DNA of 64,000 bases from Vanessa cardui (Eukaryota > Arthropoda > Insecta > Lepidoptera > Nymphalidae): NCBI RefSeq assembly GCF_905220365.1, contig NC_061147.1:7750001-7814000 (forward strand), read 5' to 3'. The notes below the pieces were generated by a model, which saw nothing but the letters and a program-made list of their open reading frames with translations, was not told the origin of the DNA and did not search any database. Of the stretch, positions 1 through 12,700 are shown piece by piece (positions within the stretch are counted from its first letter, which is position 1; every line of letters begins with the position of its first letter). The position numbers and the translations under genes are program-made.

Positions 1-103
1 ATTGGATTTTTCTTCCATTCGAAAATAGAATATCGCAAATAAATAGTGCATCTTCTTGGTACATTATAATGTTTGTCGGAATCTGTCAGAATGAGTACTC
101 ATA

Positions 104-357
104 CGGACAATGATGATAAAAAAGCATGGAGATAATACCTGTTGACTTCCAAGCAGGATATATTAATTTCAATAATTGTATTTAACTAACATGACTTTGT
201 ATTTTTTAAATGTTGAAAAAGAGTAACTACTGAGTTTCTTGTCGGTTCTTCTCGGTAGAATCTACTTTCCGAACCGGTGGTAGCTTCAATTCATTGTAAA
301 ATGACGCTTCAAAAGTGCTTGTAAGAGCCTACTTGAATAAAGTTTATTTTGATTTTG
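104..357 (+). mobile_element. Non-LTR retrotransposon 3' end (LINE family L1)
   Basis: 5'-truncated LINE tail: codons DDKKAW, then the 3' UTR with cttgtcggttcttctcggta and AATAAAGTTTATTTTGATTTTG. It matches the fuller copies at 34205 and 61617. Confidence 0.8.
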
Positions 358-360
358 AAC

Positions 361-452
361 GTATAATTATACATTCATATTGAGAATAGGGAATCGTTGA
401 TTTAAGTTTCAGATGTAATCGTAGGTAGATGTTACATGTGACAGTTTTAGTG
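361..452. repeat. Dispersed repeat, inverted copy at 38718-38806
   Basis: About 90 bp, starting TATAATTATACATTCATATT, recurs as a reverse complement at 38718-38806 with few mismatches. Family unknown. Confidence 0.7.
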
Positions 453-645
453 AAGGAATAAAAATAAGGAATTGAAATAAACTTATACAAGAGTTTATTT
501 TGATTTGATTTTAATGTAACAGAAACCCCTTATAATATATTCGATGATGCTATTATCGCCTGATATGCACGTTTGAAACACTAGCACAGAAAAATCTATA
601 GACTATTATTGTATCATGAATAATAAATTTCCTCTCATGATGTAG

Positions 646-777
646 GCGCTCTTCGCCCTGGCGACGTTGTGGTGGGGGTGGGGCAGAGGGCTGTACGAGG
701 TTTGTCGCACGCGCAAGTCGCTCAGATCTTCCAATCCATTACACCGGGGACTGAAGTCACTTTACATCTTGTGCGAG
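646..777 (+). CDS. Magi: Magi exon: second half of a PDZ domain
   Basis: Begins after ..gatgtag with two bases finishing a codon and ends at gag|gtaaga in phase 1. Reads LRPGDVVVGVGQRAVRG, then the alpha-2 helix region with SHAQVAQIFQ and a final strand EVTLHLVR. The N-terminal half of this PDZ is not in the window. Confidence 0.92.
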
Positions 778-3700
778 GTAAGAATTATGTTTGACCCAAA
801 CAAACAAAAATGGTTCACTAAATTTCTTAGTTCATTACTAATCGAATTATATATAACCGTTTTTTTTTTTTAAATATCAGCCTATTTCAGTTTATAGTAT
901 GAAAAAATAATTATTAACAGCTGTACCTTAATTATATTAAGCCAATATTTCTTGACCCATTGAGATTGCTTATCATGATATTAATTACATTTGACAACAC
1001 TAGACATCTGTATTAAATAAAATGCTTAAACAATCATAGATAAAAATATAGTTATTTATTTATCTATTTAATAAATGTCGATAGCTTTTATGCTATCATT
1101 CGCAAGAGGAGTGCATCTGCGCTTCAGAGGTTGCGATCTGGCTCGAAAGGCATTCTGTGTGCACTGGGACTCTGAAATACTGCGCCACTGGATACGGCTA
1201 CACGTTGTCTAAGAACGGCGATTTTAATTTTTTGTGTTTTGTTTTTTTATTATTATTATTATTTGTTTTTACTAACAGTTATAAGATTGCAATGTAATAC
1301 TAAATTTAAAATATGGACTATGTCTGAGACAAAATAAATAAATAAATAAAAAATAATGTAACGTTTCCATTCCAGGCTATCCCCTCTCTTTCGATTCGGA
1401 AGACCCGAACACTCGCGTGCTGAGCACCCTGGCTGTGGACGCCACGACGCCCGCCACGCCCGACGCCGTCGCCATGCAGCAGCTCACGAGAGCCCTGAGG
1501 ACCAGGTTCGTCTTGAAATAAAGCCAATTGGTGAAATGACACTATAGAATATTTATAATACATAGAAATTGAAAATATTGTATCCTTTTAGAGTCGAGAT
1601 GGCCCAGTGGTTAGAACATGTGCATCTTAACCGATGATTGCGGGTTCAAACCCAGGCAAGCACCTCTGATTCATGTGCTTTATTTGTCTTTATAATTCAT
1701 CTCGTGCTCGGCGGTGAAGGAAAACAACGTGAGGAAACCTGCATGTGACAAATTTCATAGAAGTTCTGCCACATGTGTATTCCACCAACCCGCATTGGAA
1801 CAGCGTGGTGGAATATGTTCCAAACCTTCTCGTCAAAGGAAGAGGAGGCCTTTAGCCCAGCAGTGGGAATTTACAGGCTGTTGTTGTTGTTTGTTGTTGT
1901 ATCCTTTTATATTGTATTCTATTTTGGTAAGAAATGTATAAGACATTTCTTACCAAAATAGTGTAAATAGAAAGTAATTTCGATTTTTATTTGAACACAT
2001 CCCACCTGGATGCGAATGAACCTTATTTTATAAGGAGAATAAGTTTTAAATTTCTGATGACTTCTATTACTGCACCTGTGTGAATGAAATAGCAATATAT
2101 GCAGTGACAGAGACAAACTATGCTCAAATATTCCCTGCTGCATGCCCAGTTTTAATATTTTTGATACTTACAGATTCAACCTCGACTCACCCAATCACGT
2201 TGACACATCACAAGGACGAGATGAAACAGATAACTCCCCAGACACTCCTCACAGCCCAAATCAACGGAGACTGATGTCGAGATCATTTGATCTGGATGAG
2301 ATAGGAACGACCAATGAAAACAAGGTGCCTCCGAGATGCCCATCTGCAGACCATCTTCTTTCTTTGGCTAGCGGTAAGATATTGAGAAAATCAAACGATT
2401 TATATATTAAATTGCTACTAGTTGTAGATAACAAATGCCTTTTAAGTAATAATGATACATGGTAAAGTTAATTTAAATATATATATGTGGATTGTGGGTA
2501 TTCCACAAAGTCAAAAATCTTTATTCAAAATAGAAGTATTTACACTTGCTTATTGATAGTCAAAAATCTTTTTTTTTATGGAATAGGTTGGCGGACGAGC
2601 GTATGGGCCACCTGATAGTAAGTGGTCACCATCACCCATAGACAATGACGCTGTAAGAAATGTTAACTATTCCTTACATCGTCACTGCGCCACTAACCTT
2701 GGGAACTAAGATGTTATGTCCCTTGTGCCTGTAGTTACACTGGCTCACTCGCCCTTCAAACCGGAACACAACAATACTGACTACTGTTATTTGGCGGTAG
2801 AATAACTGATGAGTGGGTGGTACCTACCCAGACGGGCTCGCACAAAGCCCTACCACCAAGTAAAAATAATATAATAATATAATAAAAACAACTGGCAATT
2901 ATTATTTCCGTAGATCACCCACATCGCAACAACAATGGTATTGCAAGTGAGCCGGGTCGCGAGTTCGTCCTCACGTTACGCAGAGGCGCCGCGGGTTTTG
3001 GCTTCACCATAGCAGACAGCGTACACGGGCAGAAAGTCAAAAAGGTAACATATTATATTCTTTTAACAGTCAATTATTTCATTATAATGAACAATATGTC
3101 GATATAGAGTCGAGATGGCCCAGTGGTTAGAACGCGTGCATCTTAACCGATGATTGCGGGTTCAAACCCAGGCAAGCACCGCTGATTCATGTGCTTAATT
3201 TGTAATTTGCTCGAAAAACATCGTAAGGAGACCTGCATATGACAAATTTCATAGAAATTTTGCGACATGTGTATTCCACCAACCGGCATTGGAACAGCGT
3301 GGTGGAATATGTTCCAAACCTTCTCCTCAAAGGGAGAGGAGGCCTTTAGCCCAACAGTGGGAATTTACAGGCTGTTGTTGTTGTTGTTTTTGAACAATAT
3401 GTCGGCATGATTTTATTTACATCTGTATTTAAAAAATATGTTCGTATGTTTTTGGTGTGTATGTTATCTATGTGTGCAAGCTCGCACAGCTTGTATTACA
3501 AGCTGCTCAATTATACTGCTTATACTGCTCAAAGAGATTAGACATTCAATATATAAAATGTTTTTGTATATGAATAATAAATATGTTTTTATTAAATGTA
3601 ACTACATCTCAATATCCAGGTCTTAGATCGCAGTCGATGTGCTGGGCTGCGTGAAGGCGATCTTCTGCTGCAAATCGGAGAAACAGATGTTAGACACGCA

Positions 3701-6700
3701 CCCCACCAACATGTCGTTCAAGTAAGCTCATATTAATGTACATAGTATATTATTTATGTAAACCAATATCGGTTTCATTTCTTTTCATATATTTTATTTT
3801 TTCTATCTATATTCCTCGATTAGAATAAACAGATGAGGTTAGGTGTGTATAGTACGACACAACTTAGATGTAGCATCGGCCAAATTCCTAAAATCAATTA
3901 CTGCCGATTTATACAACCAATAGAAATAGCTCCCTAGCGCGCCATTTGACGCTATTCGTCGCTATAGATTGTCGCGTCAGAGAAAACAAGTTCATGTAAA
4001 TCGACGTGTCAAATTGACGAATATGTTAGGTCATACGATATTACATGTTATTGCGTTTGTGTAAAGATCATATTTAGATAAGAAATAAATATTGATAATT
4101 TGAGATAGCGTATAGTACGACACAACTTAGATGTCGCATCGGCAAAATTCGTAAAACCGATCACATCCGAATTAAGTACGCCATCCCAAATTATCAATAG
4201 TTAATTCTCACGCGAATATGATATTTTCACAAACGTAATAACTTGTAATATCATATGACCTAATATATTCGTCAATTTGACGCGTCGATTTACATGCACT
4301 TGTTTTCTCTGACGCGTGAATCTATAGCGACGAATAGCGTCGAATGGCGCGATAGGGAGCTATTTCTATTGGTTGTGTAAATCGGCAGTAATCGGTTTTA
4401 TTTTCATTCCATTGCATTTTCCGATGCTACATCTAATTTGTGTCGTACTATACTTAATTCGGATTTGATCAGTTTTACGAATTTTGCCGATGCCACATTT
4501 AAGTTGTGTCGTAATGTAGTTTCACATGAACACTAAATTTGAAATTGGAATGCAACTGAGCTGATATGTGTCGCAGGTGCTGAAGGAGTGCCCCGCGCTG
4601 TCGGAGAGCACGCTGCGCGTGTGGCGCCGCAGCGCGCGCGCGCCGCGCAGCCGCTCCGCCACGCGCGCCGCGCCGCGTGAGTGCCGATACTATATCTTTC
4701 CCTGATTTTGATGTACAGTTGTGCTTACATACATAATTCAAAAGAATGGTGAATTGCATAAGATCAATCTATCTTAGGTGAATTGCATAAGATAGATTGA
4801 TCTTATGCAATTCACCTGTTTGTTTTTCTGACGCTACATATTATCACATCCGCATATTTCACATAACAATTTATAAGAGATTACATTTTAGAGTTAAATT
4901 TAAGTAGCATGATATTATTCGGATGAATTTTAATTATGTAGGGAATCTTTAAAAAGTCTTTTGAATAAAAAAACATAAACAAATAGTAATAAAAAAATGT
5001 CGTAAATATTTACTAATAAAAGAGGTTAATAAAATATTTCAGCGAATTCAAACAACAATATCCAGCTGGGTCGAAGTAAAACTCCAACGGCTGAGCAGCT
5101 GAGGTCCGCACCCATACGCACGCCGGACAACGAGCTCCGAGAGAGACAGAACGGCATGAATTCAGGTAAATATAACACAATTGTGTTTATTACATATAAT
5201 AGATAAATTATTTATAGATTGCTACATATTATTACTTACATCATAGAAGTAATGTATTTGATTTAGAATCATTATTAATATAATTATATTGAATGTAAAT
5301 ATAGATATCATCTTCACAAATATAAAAGTTGATTCAAATCATTATACAGTAGTACCAATTCTTTAAGAGGCATAGTAGTTTGGTTTTTGTTTCCCGTATT
5401 AAATCTCATAGTAGTGTTAAATAAGATTTCGGATTCAAACTTCAGATATATCTAAATAATTAACCGAATCATACTAAAATTATATTGGCTCTAGGATTAT
5501 AAATGCGTGCGAAACACAATATTGATTTGTGATTGTTTAATACTACTAAAATATTAGTGTTTAATGCCAGTCTAAGCCTAGATTAGCCGTGCGTTCCATT
5601 TACTCTCTAAATGGTATTGAAAGTATTTAAATGCCTCCTAACTAGTTTTACATATTTTGCTATATTACATCTCATTCATATCACATATCACCATCTCAGT
5701 GGAAGCAACATATGCGGTTCCCGAAGCGAAAAACCGCGAAACTCGTGAAAGTATAATGGAAAGGCGACGCCGAAGCAGCACCCCCGGGGCGAGGCTCACG
5801 CTCCCCGTGGTCACGCACTGGAACGACAACCAGGACAACCAATGGCAGCAGCAACCCTGGCTAGACAACTCCAACAATGTCAGGAACTGGGCCGAGACTC
5901 AGAAATGGGATGAAACGGGCCAGAAATGGGATGGAAATAATACAGAATATATCGGTAGGATCGATGGTCCGAGTAATGGTTGGGAGCGAGGGGAAAGGTG
6001 GAATAACAACTGGGGGGAAGTCCCCACTCCCACCGTGCACGTTGATATGAATGCCGCGTACTGGAGGGGGAACGCTAGTGTCGCGGATAGTAGCGATAAT
6101 GGAGGTAACCAAATTGTTAAATATATATTTTATATCTCATCATTACATAGTATTAAACAGTATCGCTTACTACTGTCTGCCCCTATGTATGCTATCTTTC
6201 AAATTACGCAACGGATTTTAATGCGGTTGCTAGTTTGCTCATACAAAAAGGTCCTTACAAATAAATACTATTTTAATTGAAGCAAGTTACGCACGGAAAC
6301 AAACTCCATAAATATCAATTATTTACAGGTTTTCCAGAAGATGGTATGCTTCATTCTCCAAGTACAGCGGCTGTTGGTGGGCTGTCTAGACAATCACCTT
6401 CTACCAGCAGAAATAGACCTCATTCGCCGTCTAATTCGAACGGTATTTATAAACATTACTTGTTGACGTGCCTACAACAAACAACAACAGCCTGTAAATT
6501 CCCACTGCTGGGCTAAAGGCCACGTGGAATGCACGTGTGGCAGAATTTTTATGAAATTTGTTACATGCAGGTTTCCTCACGATGTTTTCCTTCACCGCTG
6601 AGCACGAGATAAATTATAAAGACAAAATAAGCACATGAAACAGCGGTGCTTGTCTGGGTTTGAACCCGCAATCATCGGTTAAGATGCATGCGTTCTAACC

Positions 6701-9700
6701 ACTGGGCCATCTCGACTCTGTTGACGTGCCTATTCAAGCTCTATCTCAAAATAATTTTGTAAGCCCCCATTACAATTTATTTTTTGCTGTATATGATAAT
6801 GTAGGTCTTTCCTTAATTGTTCAAGGTCGCATGAGGAGTCACTCGCCGTCAAACAACAGCGCCTCCGAGCGTCTCCTGGCCAACTCTCCCTCGACGCGTC
6901 TGCAGAGTCAGTCTCCTTCCAACAACTCCTCTAATAGCCGGATAAAAGGATCGCCACTCAGGTAAATATTACATAACTTAAAAGCTATATTTAGTTTTTT
7001 AAAAAGACTCAATGAAATGTTTTTGTTATGTATTATATGTATAGTATATATGTGATGATATACTTACTGTGTCCGCGACCTTATACGCGTTTGAATTTAA
7101 CAAAAAAATATATTATTGTAGCCTAAGTTACTCATTATTATATCAGTTGCCAGTCTGCCAGTGTCAGTCTCGTCAAAATCGGTTCAGCCGTTCCAGACAT
7201 TAACCGGAACAAACAGACAGATAAAAATTGTAAAATATGTTATTTTCTTTTATGTACCGTGTATGCATTGTACATGCATTGAATAAAAAAGGACTATTTT
7301 AATATTACAGACAGACAATCCAATTTTATTATATGTATAGATATAAATATATCTAATATTTTATGTAATTTAAGCTGTCCGATGACGTGTAAACCAATAA
7401 CTATCGTTATTTATGCCAAGTAAGTTATGGAATTGTATTTTTAATGTGTGCTCTAAAGGCTATTATATTAAGCTGTATATGTTTTAGTTTATAATTAAAT
7501 ATCCCAATTTAATGTATATTGTTGAGTCGAGATGGCCCAGTGGTTAGAACGCGTGCATCTTAACCGATGGTTGCGGGTTCAAACCCAGGCAAGCACCGCT
7601 GATTCATGTGCTTAATTTGTGTTTATAATTCATCTCGTGCTCGGCGGTGAAGGAAAACATCGTGAGGAAACCTGCATGTGTCTAATTTCATCGAAATTCT
7701 GCCACATGTGCATTCCACCAACCCGCATTGGAACAGCGTGGTGGAATATGTTCCAAACCCTCTCCTTAATGGAAGAGGAGGCCTTATCTCAGAAGTGGGA
7801 AATGTACAGGCTGTTACTTTACTTTACTTTACTTTACTAATGTATATTGTTTATTGAAAATTGCCAGCCTTGTACTGTTTCCTATCGTCAAGGAGCGTTG
7901 AAATCGTGTCGCTGTTTGTTAATGGGATCTAGCGTCAAAGATAAAGCAACAATGCACATGTTGAAACATTTTTCTATTTAGGAATATATTACTGTTTATG
8001 TGTACATAAGACCCATGTTGTAGTTTTTGTTACTTTGTGTATGTGTTTGTGTGTGTGTGTGTTTGTTTTTTGCTATGAGATATTAATTGGTATTTTTTAG
8101 TATCCTACATAAGTTATTTGGCTAAACAATGCAAAAAATTTACATTAGAAAATTGTTTATTAAATGAACGCAATAGTATCTGTATTTAGTAACAAAACCT
8201 TCTCAAACATTCCAAAATAAATTGTATGTAAATAAGAAATAGTATCTTACAAAATATTTTTTTACTATACATCAGTTATAAAACTAAATTTGACACAGTT
8301 TTTTTTAAAGGATATAGTTTTCGTAAGCGTAATTTACAGGAAGGTATTTCTCGTTTATTTCTGAACGAATTTCAAATGACAAGCAGAGAATGCCTAAACA
8401 ACACCAAGACTACTTTTACTTAACTACTTTTATAATTCCCTCAGATTGCGGTCTCCGACGCGCTCTCCGTGCTACGCGGAAGAAACACAGAACGCTCTGT
8501 ATGTCGCCAACTACCCACAGGTATTGTTGTCATATACGATCTTTTACTTCGCGTCTAGATATTTATTTACATTTTGCACCATTTTTTTATGCCAGATAAT
8601 CAATACGTCATAATCAATACTAACATTATAAATATGAAAGTGACTATTTAATTGCCTGTTACGCTAACACAGTCAAAGTACTAAACCGAATATGCTAAAG
8701 TTCAGGCAGGCAACCCCTGAATATATAATCTGTGAGGCATTAAGCTAAGTTTTACTCTGTGGTTGGGCATTGTGTAAGATTATTTTGATATGTTCCGCCC
8801 ACTTATCACGTAGTCAACCGCCAAACAATAACAGTCAGTATTGTTGAATTCCGTTTGGAAGGAGAAGTGAGCTAGTAACGATAGCCATATAACATCTTAG
8901 TTCCTTCGATTGTTGGCACGTTGGTGTAGTAGGGAATGGTCAATATTTATTAAGTAACTTTTTCATACACAGGTAGAAGCAGGGGGCGCTACGGATCCGG
9001 AAGCAGATGTGTTAGTAAGATTGGCGAGAGGATCAGCCGGCTTCGGGTTCCGTATCGTGGGAGGCACGGAGGACGGCAGTCGGGTCGCCGTGGGATATGT
9101 TGTGCCGGGTAAGTCATTAATACCCATATACTAAGATTTCTATAATTCACTTCTTCCAGTTATGAGATAGCCCAGGGGTTAGAACGCATGCATCTGAACC
9201 GATGATTGCGGGTTGAAACCCGGCAAGCAACCACTGAATATTCATATGCTTAATTTGTGTTTATAATTCATCTCGTGCTCGGTGGGGAAGGAAAATATCG
9301 CGAGGAAATCTGTATTGGTTTAATTTCATAGAAATTCTGCCATATGTGTATTCCACTAACCCGCGGTGTAGAATATGTTCCGAACCTTCTCCTCAAAGGA
9401 GGCTTTAGCCCAGCTGTGGGAAATTTACAGGCTGTTGTTGTTTGTCCGGATTATAATAATATACTTTGTCGCACACGATAAAAATATAATTTTAAGATTA
9501 TTTTTATGTATTATTAATGGACATATGACTTACCCAGGCGGTCCGGCGGACGGTCTGCTCCGGCCGGGCGACCTGCTGACGTCAGTGGACGGCATCCCGC
9601 TGGCCGGCGCCACGCACGCGCTCGCCGTCGCCTACGTGTGCGACGCCGCCGCGCGCGGACACGTGAGTGCCCAGCGAACTGTTAGGGCCCTCGCCCACGG

Positions 9701-12700
9701 CGACTTTTTGTAGCGATGCAGTAGCGATGCTGTCTCATATTCGCATCGATACAGTCGCGATGCGATCGCTGGCAGTGTGCCCTCGCCCACATAACCACGA
9801 TTCAGTCGCGATGTCAACGCAATACTGTCGCGCTTCTGTCGCGATGCAAATGCGATTCAGTAACGGCACAAAAATTCCTGTGGTAATCGCTACAGTTGCA
9901 AGATGGACTCCGTTGATGCAACATTAGTCACATTGTCTTTGGTGCTGCTTTGTGAGCAGCCGAAATGAGGGCAACGAAAGCGGCATCAATATTGGATGCA
10001 CCCATTTAACAAAGAGAGATTACTTGGTGGTTTCGCTCGTTTCTCCACTCACGCGCCATCCCCCCACCGTTCTCTCCCCGATGTCGTCCGACATGGCCGC
10101 GCGTTTGCATCGATACAGTTGCAATGGTGTGGCGCGTTGCAAATGCGACTAACGAGCGTTAGTATCGCTGCTGTCGCGCTTTTATGAAACGCGCGACTGC
10201 ATCGCTACAAAAAGTCGTCGTGGGCGAGGGCCCTTATATCCGGCCTTAGTTAGCTACGACCAACCCGCATTGGAACAGCGTGGTGGAATATGTTCCAAAC
10301 CTTCCCCTCAAAGGGAGAGGAGGCCTTTAGCCCAGCAGTGGGAATTTACAGGCTGTTGTTTTTGTTGTTGTTGTTGTTTGTTAGTTAGCTAAAATGCTGA
10401 CACAACCCCTTTCTCATCATTTCACACGGTAGTACTAAGATAGGCAGTCAAGCAGTCAGGCCCATTCCATTTTTCAATCGCGACACAAATTTATTATTTT
10501 ATTATTTATTAATAAAACGTTAATAAATCAGTTTTATTTATTTTCAATTTCTTTTTTTGAAAAGACTTTCGGGAACTCCGTTACAACAGAACGCTGCAAT
10601 ACCGTTGACACGTGCTATTGAACTTCGACCAAACTAAGTTCAAGCATTTACTATAAATTCAAATTACTTACATGGTGGCAGAGCTATGTACGAGCCTGTC
10701 TGAGTAGGTACTACTCAGTCATCAGACATTCTACCGCCAAACAGCTATGCCCAATATTATTGGGATGCGGTTTGAGGGGTGAGTGACCCAGTGTAACTAC
10801 AGGCACAAGGAACATAACATCTGAATTCCCAAGATAATTAGCGCAATGACGCAATAAATATTGTATGTAATTTCTTTTATATGGATGTTTCGTATATACT
10901 TACCTGCTCAGTGCATATGTACGGAATAAGCTTCTTAGATATATGTATATAGTATATAGATAGGTTAGTTATGTACGTGCTGTTGATTTACTTTTTTAAA
11001 TCCTTTTTTGTTTTTAAGGTTACACTCGGCGTGCGACACAACCGAGCTGACATCCAACCTCTCGGGTTACCGACCATGCCAGCGCCCCACGCCCACCAAC
11101 CGCTGCTTGCGTAAGACTATTTTATCTTCATGGCTTTAATAACATGACTCAGCCATTAAAACATAATGTACATATGCATGATATATGGATATTCATTTCT
11201 GTAATTAAATGTTATGGTAAATCAAACTCATAATTCATAATATCTCTTCATCATAAAACAATAATCAAGAATAATAATAACTCACATAATACTTAAATTA
11301 ATAATAAAATATAAATAACAAGATATATGGTAAAGAAGAAAAATATTGTTGACAACAATACCTCCATACTCGAATTCGATTCATTGCATAAAAAAAATGT
11401 ATTTATTTAATTAGATTCATAATTAACAGGTTAAAATCATTAAAATTGTAATTAATTACAAAAATCGTCATTTCAATTAACTCAATTAATATGATCAGTT
11501 ATATCTTAACGTTATCAGTTTTATCGAGTAAATGTAAACAACACGTGCTAACTGAAATAAACACAAACAGAATTTTCTATAATCAAAACTCAAAATATAC
11601 CTTATATTAGTATACTTACGAGCACTTTTCGCGTGTCAACTCATGTTGACTGCAACTGGACTTGGTTAGTATTAGTAAGGCAAGTGTAAAGTTCCTTCCA
11701 CACTGCTTTCGAATCTCACCACAAATAAATAGAAAATGTATGTTATATTATAGTATATTAGTAATGTCATGTTAAAAAATGTTATGAAAAATAAATGACA
11801 ATATAAAGGTAAATATTTAGAACAACTCAATTCTTATTTGAGCAGAGGGCAGCACATGGTCTTCTATGGAGCAAGTGTTGGATGTCTACATCGTCTAAAG
11901 AAAAAAATGTTGCCATACGAAATAATATGATTCTAGAATAATATAAAATTATCTGTAATTAACAGCGTCAAAGTTCCCGGTAGATCATTATCAGATAGAT
12001 AGTAATAGATAGAAAGTGTATATGTGTGTGTGTGTGTGTGTGTGTATAGATAGATAGTAAGTGTGTAAGTGTTACCCGTGACCTCGCAGGACGGAACCGC
12101 TGCACCACGTGTCGCCGGCCTCCTACAACATACTGCACCCGGCGCCGATGTACCCGCCCGCCGCGCATATGTCAATGTTCGTTGCATTTTCAATCTTATG
12201 TATATACTGTTTAGGTTCATTTTCTAATTTTACATTTGCATGATTATAATATCATTTCATAATTTAATTATAATGAAACTAATATGAAGCGTAAGATATT
12301 TTGGGGTGATAGGGTTCCATATTTGACGTGGTTTTGGTTATTTTATAAATACGATTTTTTTTAAATGTGTACATATTTTGATATAGATTGGTTTAAATAT
12401 ATTTTTATTCTATTATATTCTACAAAGTTGTCACCTAATATTATGTGTCTCTATAAATTCTTACCAAGAGTAATGCACAGTTTTTAATTAAAAGTATTCA
12501 TGTAAATAAATGCTATGTTATCTTTATGCTATGTTCATTAGTCCATTAATCGATTTTTATTAGGTATGGTGTTCAGTACGACACAAACACAGGATGGTCT
12601 CCGACTCCTTATGACGTGACAGTTACAAGAAACGAGGGTGAAGGTTTCGGTTTCGTTGTTATTTCATCTACCAACAAAGCCACTAGTACCATAGGTGAGT

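Noticed and set aside
1600..1660. tRNA-like A and B boxes (agatggcccagtggttagaa, ggttcaaaccc)
   Set aside because: They recur in many copies with the same downstream body, tail and target duplications, so they are SINE heads, not tRNA genes. The same holds for the family-B heads at 14000, 46370, 51700 and 63830.
5657..6280. 207-codon ORF as an independent gene
   Set aside because: It is Magi exon 5700-6104 extended by chance into both introns.
9632..10187. Several overlapping short ORFs near 9632-10187
   Set aside because: They fall in the GC-rich Harbinger-type element and arise from its composition; only the transposase-like piece is meaningful.
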